A program made the position numbers and the translations under genes. The notes below the pieces were generated by a model. It worked only from the letters and a program-made list of their open reading frames with translations, ran no database searches and was not told the DNA's origin. Below, one piece after another: positions 6,681 through 13,953 of a DNA stretch of 17,168 nucleotides. Numbering within the stretch: position 1 is the first letter of the stretch; every line of letters starts with the position of its first letter. The DNA comes from an uncultured Candidatus Saccharibacteria bacterium (GTDB lineage: Bacteria; Patescibacteriota; Saccharimonadia; Saccharimonadales; UBA4665), in assembly GCA_937988795.1 (NCBI GenBank), contig CALKHY010000015.1, positions 1 to 17,168 of the forward strand. Reading direction: 5' to 3'.

Positions 6681-6971
6681 ATGTTTGCGGGTATTTTATC
6701 AGCAATCGTAGGATTCATCAGCACACTGGTGGCGCTCAGGTTTGTACTCCGGCTGTTGGGTGCCAATCCGGCCAATGCTTTTGTGAACTGGGTGTACGAC
6801 TGGAGCTCGCCGCTCGTAGCGCCTTTTGCCGGTATTTTTGGCCAGGATACTGCGGTTGTGGAGGGGCCGGGGCTGGTCACGCCGAGTGTCTTTGACTGGA
6901 CAGCGTTAATCGCATTAGTCGTCTACACCGTTATTGGCGGCCTGATCATTCGTCTCGTAAGCGGCAAATAG
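6681..6971 (+). CDS. YggT family membrane protein
   Basis: Membrane protein of 96 aa, normal length for a single YggT unit. The first hydrophobic helix spans about residues 3-25 and the second about 73-94. Between them lies the family pattern LRFVLRLLGANPANAFVNWVYDWSSPLVAPFAGIF (residues 19-53): an Arg-rich helix end, the Gly-x-Asn-Pro turn and the Ser-Pro/Ala-Pro pair. YggT proteins sit near cell-division genes in many bacteria and may influence osmotic tolerance, but their role is poorly defined. A clean GGAGG ribosome binding site lies 7 nt before the ATG. A 5-bp hairpin (AGTCC-tgctg-GGACT, 6970-6984) starts at the stop codon but has no T-tract. Confidence 0.85.
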   Translation: MFAGILSAIVGFISTLVALRFVLRLLGANPANAFVNWVYDWSSPLVAPFAGIFGQDTAVVEGPGLVTPSVFDWTALIALVVYTVIGGLIIRLVSGK

Positions 6972-6985
6972 TCCTGCTGGGACTC

Positions 6986-7003
6986 AGAGAACGGTTCTCT
7001 AGA
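6986..7003 (+). repeat. Left palindromic end of the transposase element
   Basis: AGAGAACGGTTCTCTAGA; AGAGAAC pairs with GTTCTCT around one central G. It is the exact reverse complement of 7672-7689 and lies 13 nt before the transposase extended -10 box. Confidence 0.85.
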
Positions 7004-7034
7004 CTAGTGAAAATGTGGTTTAATGTGGCAGCTT

Positions 7035-7655
7035 ATGCCTAGCCGGAATGTTCTGAAATTGGATTTGGCCGAAAGTTATTATCACGTCTATGCGCGCGGC
7101 AATAGTCGGCAAGAGATATTCCTGAAAGAAGACGACTATCTCCACTTCTTGAACGTATTCCGCCGTTATCTGTGCGACGAGGAAGTCAAAAACTCAGCCG
7201 GTATACCATACGAAAAGCTGGGCGACAGCCTAGAAGTCCTCTGCTACTGTCTGATGCCTAACCACTTCCACCTGTTGCTCTACCAACAGGAAGAGGGCGC
7301 CATGCAACGTCTGATGCGCGGCGTCATGACCGGTTACAGTCGGTATTTCAATACCAAGTACAAGCGCAGTGGCTCGCTGTTCGAGAGCCGATACAAGGCG
7401 GCGTTGATTTCAGATCAGAAGTATCTGGAGCACATCACCCGCTACATCCACCTTAATCCGAAAAGTTGGAGGAATTACCCGTACAGCTCGATAGGCCTCT
7501 ATCTGGGCGGACAAGGTGCGGATTGGGTGAAGCCCGAGCGCATCCTGTCACTCTTCGATTCGTCCAAACAATACGAGGCGTTCGTATCCGATTACGAAAA
7601 AGCGCAACGAGAACTGGAAGTCATTAAACACCAGCTAGCATGCGATGAATACTAG
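7035..7655 (+). CDS. REP-associated tyrosine (Y1/HUH) transposase, RAYT type
   Basis: Single-strand DNA endonuclease/transposase of the IS200-like Y1 superfamily, REP-associated branch. Seen (numbering from the ATG at 7035, 206 aa): HVYARGN (17-23), the HUH metal motif MPNHFHLLL (74-82) with H77 and H79, then the segment GYSRYFNTKYKRSGSLFESRYKA, which contains the expected catalytic tyrosine (Y101, possibly Y104), and the RYIHLNP signature (136-142). An upstream ATG at 7023 is in frame but falls inside the extended -10 box TGG-TTTAAT (7016-7024), so 7035 is preferred. There is no ribosome binding site, and the transcript would be leaderless or nearly so. Solitary RAYT proteins of this kind are usually domesticated and act on REP-like hairpins. 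Confidence 0.92.
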   Translation: MPSRNVLKLDLAESYYHVYARGNSRQEIFLKEDDYLHFLNVFRRYLCDEEVKNSAGIPYEKLGDSLEVLCYCLMPNHFHLLLYQQEEGAMQRLMRGVMTGYSRYFNTKYKRSGSLFESRYKAALISDQKYLEHITRYIHLNPKSWRNYPYSSIGLYLGGQGADWVKPERILSLFDSSKQYEAFVSDYEKAQRELEVIKHQLACDEY

Positions 7656-7673
7656 ACAATAAATTTAGTATTC
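7647..7673. repeat. Inverted repeat at the end of the transposase gene
   Basis: GAATACTA (7647-7654) pairs with TAGTATTC (7666-7673) across 11 nt. The left arm covers the transposase stop codon and the right arm abuts the right palindromic end, so it may belong to the recognised right-end structure. It is A/T-rich with no T-tract, so it is not a convincing terminator. Confidence 0.5.
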
Positions 7674-7712
7674 TAGAGAACCGTTCTCTAGTTCGTTCTC
7701 TAGTTCTAGTTC
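7672..7712 (+). repeat. Right palindromic end plus 12-bp tandem repeats
   Basis: TCTAGAGAACCGTTCTCT (7672-7689) is the reverse complement of the left end. GTTCTCTAGTTC is then repeated exactly in tandem (7683-7694, 7695-7706), followed by half a unit. The rest of the gap to the next gene (to about 7800) shows no gene. Confidence 0.8.
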
Positions 7713-7806
7713 AATTCTCGAGGGATGCGGCTCAATCTCCATGCTTGTATGCTAGCCGCAGACGCAAGCAGTGTCGGTAGTATTTTTATTGTCCTGACAA
7801 CAGGCC

Positions 7807-7825
7807 CATACTGGCAATCAGTATG
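7807..7825. promoter_or_regulatory. Operator-like inverted repeat
   Basis: CATACTG and CAGTATG form a perfect 7-bp inverted repeat around GCAAT, centred about 31 nt upstream of the predicted transcription start and lying over the -35 region of the next gene. This is a classic position for repressor binding. Confidence 0.45.
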
Positions 7826-7840
7826 CTTATATTGTATAAT
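7811..7840 (+). promoter_or_regulatory. Promoter of the 350-residue orphan gene
   Basis: Perfect -10 TATAAT (7835-7840). The best -35 is CTGGCA (7811-7816) with an 18-nt spacer, embedded in the inverted repeat. The start is predicted near 7847 with a leader of about 28 nt. Confidence 0.55.
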
Positions 7841-7874
7841 GCTAATCTAGGCAAAACTTATCAGGAGGAGTCTC

Positions 7875-8927
7875 ATGAAGTACGTTGATGGAAGTGTCCA
7901 TTCCGGAACGCCGTTGGCGGCGATAGGGCAGGCCGAAATATTGGCCCAGCAGATGGGCGAGTTTCCTGCCCCCGGGAGCCAGTATGGAGAGCTCGACCCG
8001 GCAGTTGATCCTATTGCTGACTTCGAACAGTTGGTTGCCGGCGCGGCAGAGGTCCTAAGTGCGCCCCGGGTTAACCTGAAGGACGAAACAGTAAAGCATG
8101 TCGGGGCGTATTTCGACGTATTACTAAAGCAGGCAGAGGGCAATCCGGTTGCGCGCGCTCGCCTGGTCAGGGCAGCGATGATCTTGGCGGAGCCGCAAGC
8201 CTTGCACGAAAAGAAAGCGGAGCGTCTTAAGGAAATCACGCTGCTCGCCGCCGAGTACGCTACCGCAGATCGGGGAGACCCGGTCGTTAGAACGAACGTA
8301 TATTGGCACATGCTTCCAGGCGGCACTGATGCTGGTATGTTGCAAGGCCCATTAAGTTTTCGTATTAAACCAAGCGGGTATCGCAGTAATGGCAATCAGG
8401 GCTTCAGGTTTTGCATGGAAGGAGAGCTTACTGACCCAATCGGGAACTCAGGTGCTGGACAGTTTAGACTGTCAATCCCCTCAGAGACTGGCTACGGCAG
8501 TGGTTACCCGCATATTGGCCGGAGGCAGATACAAGACCTCGTGAACAAAACCCATGCCGAGCTTCAAGAGAAAGCATCAGAAGAGATGCAAGATGCCAAC
8601 AAGCCCACCTATCTGAAGCACGCCGCCTTGGTGCTCGCGCTTTCCAGAATGCGCGGATTGGAGCGGGGTGAGCACAATGTCCTCCGTGAGTATTTTGCCG
8701 ACGAACAGCTCATGCACTCTCTAGAGTTGTACGATCCCAAAAACCACGCTGTTATTACATACCCCCCGTATGGGTATGACCACAGCATACATAGTGGATA
8801 TGACTACAAAATTTCGTCATTAAAGACCCAGCTGGCCATGATTGAGGCCAAGGATGCAATGCGTCAAGCCCTGGGCCTGGATCTTACCAACCCTGCCGAC
8901 CCTGTCACGAGAATGAGCCTAAACTAA
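7875..8927 (+). CDS. Uncharacterised protein (350 aa)
   Basis: I do not recognise this protein. It has no signal peptide or membrane segment and appears cytosolic. The N-terminal 45 residues are Pro/Gly-rich and likely flexible. Residues 46-140 are mainly helical (Ala, Leu, Glu, Lys-rich, with KAERLKEITLLAAEYA). Residues 140-215 are rich in Gly, Ser and aromatic residues and probably form beta structure (GGTDAGMLQGPLSFRIKPSG, FRFCMEGELTD). Residues 220-275 are helical again, and the C-terminus has a Tyr/His-rich stretch (YPPYGYDHSIHSGYDYK, 296-312). Start choice is firm: AGGAGG lies 7 nt before the ATG and the promoter is good. It stands alone, beside the transposase element and a non-coding hairpin region. 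It has the same general style as the 339-residue orphan at 12869-13888, but I see no clear homology between them. Confidence 0.85.
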   Translation: MKYVDGSVHSGTPLAAIGQAEILAQQMGEFPAPGSQYGELDPAVDPIADFEQLVAGAAEVLSAPRVNLKDETVKHVGAYFDVLLKQAEGNPVARARLVRAAMILAEPQALHEKKAERLKEITLLAAEYATADRGDPVVRTNVYWHMLPGGTDAGMLQGPLSFRIKPSGYRSNGNQGFRFCMEGELTDPIGNSGAGQFRLSIPSETGYGSGYPHIGRRQIQDLVNKTHAELQEKASEEMQDANKPTYLKHAALVLALSRMRGLERGEHNVLREYFADEQLMHSLELYDPKNHAVITYPPYGYDHSIHSGYDYKISSLKTQLAMIEAKDAMRQALGLDLTNPADPVTRMSLN

Positions 8928-9015
8928 TCAGAGGCCCGCAAGTGCCAAGTTTACTTATGCGCTCGGTCTCCAGTCGTAATATCAATCTTTAATCTTGGCG
9001 CGGATGTTCTTTTTG

Positions 9016-9118
9016 GGCGACTATCCCCTCACAGCAAGTAGGGTCAGACGCAGTGCAGCCGGAACGGCGTAAGCCGTGCCGCGCGTAACGCACTACTCGC
9101 TGTGAGGGTATAGTCGCC
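9016..9118. repeat. 103-nt hairpin: 26-bp inverted repeat with a structured centre
   Basis: Arms 9016-9041 and 9093-9118 pair at 24 of 26 positions. The 51-nt centre holds a second hairpin, ACGGC-GTAA-GCCGT (9064-9077), with a GNRA-type tetraloop that extends through CGG/CCG. No T-tract follows on either strand, so it does not look like a terminator. Candidates are a MITE- or REP-like repeat or a structured RNA. It is the only notable content of the gene-free stretch 8928-9210 besides the dnaE upstream signals. Confidence 0.75.
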
Positions 9119-9180
9119 GACTCGGGACACTTTGTCTTGTGTTGTAAAAGAAGTGCTGCACGGATGGTTGGGTTTTTGGG

Positions 9181-9208
9181 TATACTGGTTGTAGTTATTT
9201 TGAGGAGG
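9181..9208 (+). promoter_or_regulatory. Putative -10 box and close-set ribosome binding site of dnaE
   Basis: TATACT (9181-9186) is a plausible -10 without a good -35. AGGAGG (9203-9208) lies only 2 nt from the ATG; pairing through GAGG (9202-9205) would give a usable 5-nt spacing. No alternative in-frame start fits better. Confidence 0.35.
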
Positions 9209-9210
9209 GT

Positions 9211-12200
9211 ATGGCCGGTACGGAAGTTGTTTCTGGGTTGCAGCCGAGTGATTATGTGCATTTGCACAATCACACGCAGTATTCGTTGCTCGACGGGTTG
9301 ACCAAGGTCCCGGCGCTGATTGAATACGTCAAGGAAACCGGCATGGTGGCGGTGGCGCAGACCGACCACGGCACACTGTCTGGCGCGATCGATTTTTACA
9401 AAACGGCGACCGAGAACGGCGTTAAGCCGATCATCGGCATGGAGACGTACGTGGCGGCGCGTACGCTGGCAGATAAAGACCCGGCCAAGGATAAGATATA
9501 CTACCACCTTATTCTGCTGGCCATGAACAACACTGGCTACCAGAACCTGATGAAGCTCAGTACTATTGCCAACCTAGAGGGCATGTACTACAAGCCGCGT
9601 ATCGACCACGTGGTGCTCGAGAAGTATAACGAAGGCTTGATTGTGCTCTCCGGCTGTATCGGTGGCGAAGTGGGCGACGCCATCCGCCAGGGCCAGTACG
9701 ATAAAGCCAAAGAAATTGCCGAGTGGTACAAGAGTGTCTTTGGCGACCGCTACTACATCGAGGTGCAGGACCACGGCCATCCTGAGCATCCGAGCAAGTG
9801 GAAGGAGCAGGAGCAGGTTAATGAGCAACTCATTAAGCTCGCTAAGGAACTTGATCTTAAATGTGTGGTTACTTGCGACGCGCACTATCTGAAGCACGAA
9901 GACCAAACTGCGCACGAGATTTTGCTGTGTATCCAGACAGGCTCGTTCCTGAGCGACGAAAAGCGCATGAGCCTGGCGGACTTTGAGCTGCATGTGACCG
10001 ACCCGAAAGAAGTTATCCAGCGCTGGGGCAAAGATCATCCGGACTTTATTAAAAACACCCGCGAAATTGCCGACCGCTGCGATGTGACGATCGAGCTCGG
10101 CAAAATCCTCATCCCCAAATTCCCGGTGCCCGAGGGCGAAACCGAGCAAACATACCTGGCCAAGTTGACCTACCAGGGCCTCGCCTGGCGCTACGGCGGC
10201 AAAACCGAGGAAGAGGCTAAGAGTTTAAGCGTTGAAGAAGCAAAAAAGACGCTGCCGTCCAATGTGCTGGAGCGCGCCGAGTACGAGCTGAGCATCATTG
10301 ACAAGATGGGCTTTAGCGGCTACTTCCTCATCATCTCCGACTTCATGACCTGGGGCAAGAACCAGGGGATTGTGTTCGGCCCGGGGCGGGGTAGTGCGGC
10401 CGGGTCCATCATTGCCTATAGCCTCAAGATCACCGAGCTCGACCCGCTGAAGTACGACCTGCTGTTTGAGCGCTTCCTCAACCCCGACCGTATCAGCATG
10501 CCCGACGTGGACATCGACATTCAAGACACGCGCCGCGACGAGGTGATTGAATACTGCGCCCAAAAATACGGCCAGAACCGCGTGGCCAATATCGTCACCT
10601 TTGGTACCATGGCTGCCCGTAACGCCGTGCGCGACGTGGCGCGCGTGCTGCAGGTGCCGTACGCCGAAGCCGACCGCTTGGCAAAGATGATTCCGGCGCC
10701 GGTGCAGGGGCGGCACATTCCGCTCAAAACGTCGCTGCAGGAAGACCTGGACCTCAAGCGCGAGTACGAAACAAACGCCGAAGCCAAGCGCGTCTTTGAC
10801 CTCGCCATGCAGCTTGAGGGCACCATCAGAAGCCACGGCGTGCACGCTGCCGGTGTGGTGATTGCGCCGGACGAAATCGTCAAATTTGTGCCGCTCGAAA
10901 TGGCACAGAAGGGCGTGGTGACGACCCAGTACCCGATGGGGCCGGTGGACGAGTTGGGCCTCTTAAAGATGGACTTTTTGGGTTTGTCGAACCTGACCAT
11001 CATCAAGAACGCCCTGCGTATCATCAAGCGCGTATACGGCAAGGAGATCGATATCAACCAGATTCCGCTGGACGACGAAGAGACCTTCAAGCTCTTCCAG
11101 CGCGGCGACACCACCGGCGTGTTCCAGCTTGAATCTGCGGGCATGAAGCGCTACCTTAAGGAGCTCAAGCCCACGGTGTTCGAGGACATCATCGCTATGG
11201 TGGCGCTGTATCGTCCAGGCCCGATGCAGTTCATCGATGACTTCATCGCCCGCAAGCACGGGCTCAAGCCTATTACCTATCCGCACCCGACCATGGAAAA
11301 CGCGCTCAAGAACACCTATGGCGTGCTGGTGTACCAGGAACAGGTGATGCAGATCAGTAAGGAAGTGTGCGGCTTCACCGGCGGTGAGGCGGACACCCTG
11401 CGTAAGGCCATCGGTAAGAAGAAAGCCGACCTGATGGCCAAGATGAAGGATAAGATGATCGAGGGCGGCGAGCGCGTCTCCGGCATCCCGCGGGCTGAAA
11501 TGGAGAAGTTCTGGAAGCAGCTTGAGGACTTCGCGGCCTACTGTTTCAACAAGTCGCACGCCGCATGTTACGGCCTGATCGCGTACTGGACGGCGTACCT
11601 CAAGGCGCACTATCCGTCGGCCTTCATGGCCGCGCTGATGACCAGCGACGCCGATGACACCGACCGTCTGGCCATCGAAATCAGCGAATGCCAGCACATG
11701 GGCATTAAGGTGCTGCCGCCGGACGTCAACGAATCGTACCACGAGTTCGCAGTTGTGCCGGACGGCGATAACCGCAAGGCCGACATCCGCTTCGGTATGG
11801 ACGCCATCAAGAATGTCGGCACCGGCGCGGTAGAGGAAATCTTGCGCGCCCGCGGCGCCGACCATCAGTTTGACTCGCTCGAGGACTTCCTCGCCAACGT
11901 CTCGGTCCGCGTCGTCAACCGCAAGGCTATGGAAAGCCTCATTAAAGCTGGTGCACTCGACCGCTTTGGCGACCGCTCCACGCTACTTCACAATCTGGAC
12001 GTGATGATGGCTTACGCCAACCGCCTGCAAAAAGACGCCCTAAGCGGCCAGGTCGACCTCTTTGGCATGAGCGAGGAACATGCTGAGATCTCGAAGCCCA
12101 AGCTCACGCTCGAAAAGCCAACTACCATCTATAATCCGCGCGAACAGCTGCTTTGGGAGCGCGAACTCCTCGGCCTATACCTCAGCCAGCATCCGCTGTC

Positions 12201-12882
12201 GATGTACGAAACGTATCTTGATGAGCAGACCATGCCGATCAGCGAGCTCAAGCCCGAGCACGACGGCAAAAACGTAGTTGTCGGCGGCGCCATCATCGAC
12301 ATGCGCGAAATCACTACCAAGAACGGCCAAAAAATGGCGTTCATTAAGATCGAAGACAAGTACGGGGAAATCGAGCTCATCCTCTTTCCGAACGCCTACC
12401 AGCAAACTACCGGCCTCTGGCAGCTTGACCGCGTTGTACTGGTGCGCGGCAAGCTGAGCGCCAAAGACCGCGACGGAAACATTGGCGAAGAAATAAAAGT
12501 CATCGTCGACGACGCCCGCGAGATCACCGCCGAGCAGGCGCAAGCGTACCAGGCTACGGGCAAGAAGCTTAAATTGCCCGGCACAGGCGGCAGGAAATCA
12601 CCGGCCGCAGCCGTGCTCGCTGCCAAGCCGCAGGCAGCAACCGCACCCGCCCCGGCCAACCCACGCCTGTTCATCCGGCTCAAAGACGGCGGCGACCAGC
12701 AGCTACTCCTTTCGCTCAAACAAACCATCGACGAAAATCCAGGCGACACCGAAGTTGTCCTCGTCCTCGGTCCGCCCGACAAAAAACAAATCATTAAACT
12801 CCCCGCTAAAATCCGCGCCGAAAACGGCGCGCTCGAAAAACTCCAGCAGTTAGCCGGTCCGCAGAATATTAAGCTTCAATAG
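9211..12882 (+). CDS. dnaE: DNA polymerase III subunit alpha
   Basis: Replicative C-family DNA polymerase catalytic subunit; 1223 aa, full length for a DnaE. Order: PHP domain (about 14-290) opening with VHLHNHTQYSLLDG, then TDHG (51-54), SGC (147-149), DHGHPE and CDAHY (222-226). The polymerase core follows, with GPGRGSAAGS (390-399), catalytic D434 and D436 in PDVDIDI and D588 in KMDFLGL. Next come the beta-clamp/fingers region with YQEQVMQI (708-715) and CFNKSHAACYG (778-788), a helix-hairpin-helix part (about 830-915), an OB fold (about 1018-1105), an Ala/Pro linker (1131-1150) and a C-terminal tail. The PHP metal ligands appear complete, unlike E. coli, so this domain may proofread. The gene overlaps the convergent 339-residue orphan by 14 nt with no terminator between them. 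Confidence 0.97.
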   Translation: MAGTEVVSGLQPSDYVHLHNHTQYSLLDGLTKVPALIEYVKETGMVAVAQTDHGTLSGAIDFYKTATENGVKPIIGMETYVAARTLADKDPAKDKIYYHLILLAMNNTGYQNLMKLSTIANLEGMYYKPRIDHVVLEKYNEGLIVLSGCIGGEVGDAIRQGQYDKAKEIAEWYKSVFGDRYYIEVQDHGHPEHPSKWKEQEQVNEQLIKLAKELDLKCVVTCDAHYLKHEDQTAHEILLCIQTGSFLSDEKRMSLADFELHVTDPKEVIQRWGKDHPDFIKNTREIADRCDVTIELGKILIPKFPVPEGETEQTYLAKLTYQGLAWRYGGKTEEEAKSLSVEEAKKTLPSNVLERAEYELSIIDKMGFSGYFLIISDFMTWGKNQGIVFGPGRGSAAGSIIAYSLKITELDPLKYDLLFERFLNPDRISMPDVDIDIQDTRRDEVIEYCAQKYGQNRVANIVTFGTMAARNAVRDVARVLQVPYAEADRLAKMIPAPVQGRHIPLKTSLQEDLDLKREYETNAEAKRVFDLAMQLEGTIRSHGVHAAGVVIAPDEIVKFVPLEMAQKGVVTTQYPMGPVDELGLLKMDFLGLSNLTIIKNALRIIKRVYGKEIDINQIPLDDEETFKLFQRGDTTGVFQLESAGMKRYLKELKPTVFEDIIAMVALYRPGPMQFIDDFIARKHGLKPITYPHPTMENALKNTYGVLVYQEQVMQISKEVCGFTGGEADTLRKAIGKKKADLMAKMKDKMIEGGERVSGIPRAEMEKFWKQLEDFAAYCFNKSHAACYGLIAYWTAYLKAHYPSAFMAALMTSDADDTDRLAIEISECQHMGIKVLPPDVNESYHEFAVVPDGDNRKADIRFGMDAIKNVGTGAVEEILRARGADHQFDSLEDFLANVSVRVVNRKAMESLIKAGALDRFGDRSTLLHNLDVMMAYANRLQKDALSGQVDLFGMSEEHAEISKPKLTLEKPTTIYNPREQLLWERELLGLYLSQHPLSMYETYLDEQTMPISELKPEHDGKNVVVGGAIIDMREITTKNGQKMAFIKIEDKYGEIELILFPNAYQQTTGLWQLDRVVLVRGKLSAKDRDGNIGEEIKVIVDDAREITAEQAQAYQATGKKLKLPGTGGRKSPAAAVLAAKPQAATAPAPANPRLFIRLKDGGDQQLLLSLKQTIDENPGDTEVVLVLGPPDKKQIIKLPAKIRAENGALEKLQQLAGPQNIKLQ

Positions 12883-13888
12883 CGCCGTCAACGTCGTCGC
12901 GGATAATGGTGCCGTACGTGAGCTGTTTGCGCATGGCGGCCAGGAATCCCAGACGTGCATCCGGATCCAAAGCGATAGGCTCTATAGGAACACCTTCGGG
13001 CTGCTGGTTGGCCAGGTCGAAGAACCAAAATTGGAGCATTTTTTTGCTGTGCGGCCCATCATCAATTATCCGCGCCATAAGAGAGAGGACTGAACCACTT
13101 TCCATATCCAGATAGTCAAGATATACCTCTGATATTAGGCCGCCCTCTCTGTCCCGGTTGGCGTCGTCCAAGCGGCTGACAACTACGCATTTTATTATGT
13201 ACGGAGACTCAAATGCATCTTCGATGGGGTTCAGTACGTCGAACACAATGCGTGTATCGGACGTGATGTCGGCAGTCGGGATTTTTTCTGCGGCAAGCAA
13301 CGCTTTAACGATATGCTGTGCTTCTTCGGCTTCGACACCTTCGACAATCTCTTGCGCGCCCGGCACTTGGCGTATTTGGTCGTACATTGCTGGGAAGTGC
13401 CACGTCTCAAGAACGCCTTTTATCTGTGCGAGGGCGCCAAAAAGCTCTGCACTGTTCAGTTCAACGGTTTCGGGCGCGTGGCCATCGGCGCCGTGGAGAA
13501 AGCGTACCCCCGATACGACGTTGGGTTCATCATCGTTCGCGCCATGTATGGTAATCCTGGAGATCTCTTGAGGATTAGAGGGGTTGAGCTGGGTGTCGAT
13601 GTGAAATCTGACAGGATAGGTTCGGCCGGGCGCAGGTTGGGCGCTGTGCACAGTTTCTGGCCGGATTGTCAGGCGGGTGCCGTCGATGCCTTCGATGTAG
13701 GTTTGGTGGAACGCGGGGACATCCTCGCACATATTGGCGGTCGTTTGCCTATGGTTGCCGGCAAAGTCAAAAATGGTCTTCAGATGTGCGTGCAAGTCAT
13801 TTGTCACCGCTCCCATTTCTTTCGCCCCGAATGTGACGGCATCGGGAGAAATCATAAAACTTGGATGCTCAAAACCAGAACTATACAT
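12869..13888 (-). CDS. Uncharacterised protein (339 aa)
   Basis: I do not recognise this protein. No signal peptide or membrane helix is visible and it is acidic. Residues 1-50 resemble a helical lead-in. Residues 65-140 contain beta-like alternation (GTRLTIRPE, YPVRFHIDTQLNP, SRITIHGAND), then a helical centre around 145-195 (AELFGALAQIKGVLETW, EAEEAQHIVKALLAAE). A second strand-rich part follows at about 205-290 (RIVFDVLNPIEDAF, YIIKCVVVSRLDD, SEVYLDYLDME). It has a stand-alone position between convergent dnaE and the CAP gene. There is no ribosome binding site before the ATG, and a -10-like CATAAT lies 9 nt upstream, so the transcript may be leaderless. Its last 14 nt overlap the dnaE 3' end. 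Confidence 0.85.
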   Translation of the reverse strand: MYSSGFEHPSFMISPDAVTFGAKEMGAVTNDLHAHLKTIFDFAGNHRQTTANMCEDVPAFHQTYIEGIDGTRLTIRPETVHSAQPAPGRTYPVRFHIDTQLNPSNPQEISRITIHGANDDEPNVVSGVRFLHGADGHAPETVELNSAELFGALAQIKGVLETWHFPAMYDQIRQVPGAQEIVEGVEAEEAQHIVKALLAAEKIPTADITSDTRIVFDVLNPIEDAFESPYIIKCVVVSRLDDANRDREGGLISEVYLDYLDMESGSVLSLMARIIDDGPHSKKMLQFWFFDLANQQPEGVPIEPIALDPDARLGFLAAMRKQLTYGTIIRDDVDGAIEA

Positions 13889-13897
13889 ATTCTGCTA

Positions 13898-13928
13898 ATT
13901 ATGCAATATATCCTTGTATAATGCAATA
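13898..13928 (-). promoter_or_regulatory. Promoter with direct repeats for the 339-residue orphan
   Basis: Minus-strand -35 TTGCAT (13921-13926), 17-nt spacer, -10 CATAAT (13898-13903). On the plus strand the 8-mer ATGCAATA occurs at 13901-13908 and 13921-13928, 20 bp apart (about two helical turns), one copy on each promoter element. Such spacing could suit a regulator binding one DNA face. Confidence 0.4.
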
Positions 13929-13953
13929 GAATATTGTACTGACCTTTCGGCAA

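Larger units (their letters stand above)
6986..7712 (+). mobile_element. REP-associated tyrosine transposase element with inverted palindromic ends
   Basis: The transposase gene is bracketed by an 18-bp inverted repeat, AGAGAACGGTTCTCTAGA at 6986-7003 and its exact reverse complement at 7672-7689. The first 15 bases of each are themselves palindromic apart from the central base, so each end can fold into a hairpin, as expected for HUH single-strand transposases. On the right the end is followed by a 12-bp tandem repeat GTTCTCTAGTTC (7683-7694, 7695-7706) plus a partial TAGTTC. Outer limits are approximate and no other copy is visible in this window. Confidence 0.7.

Noticed and set aside
6970..6984. 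Terminator after the YggT gene
   Set aside because: The hairpin has only 5 bp and no T-tract. It may simply be part of the region next to the transposase element.
7023..7034. Transposase start at the upstream ATG
   Set aside because: The ATG falls within the predicted -10 box, and family members begin close to the HVYARGN motif without the extra residues.
9016..9118. Signal recognition particle RNA or 6S RNA
   Set aside because: The long hairpin and the fragment GGTCAG suggested it, but the conserved SRP core (GGUCAGG...GGAA...AGCAGCC in order) is absent on both strands, and the 6S central bubble and length do not fit.
9211..12882. UGA reassigned to glycine
   Set aside because: The gene is full length without any in-frame TGA. 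A recoding genome would use TGA at many glycine positions.
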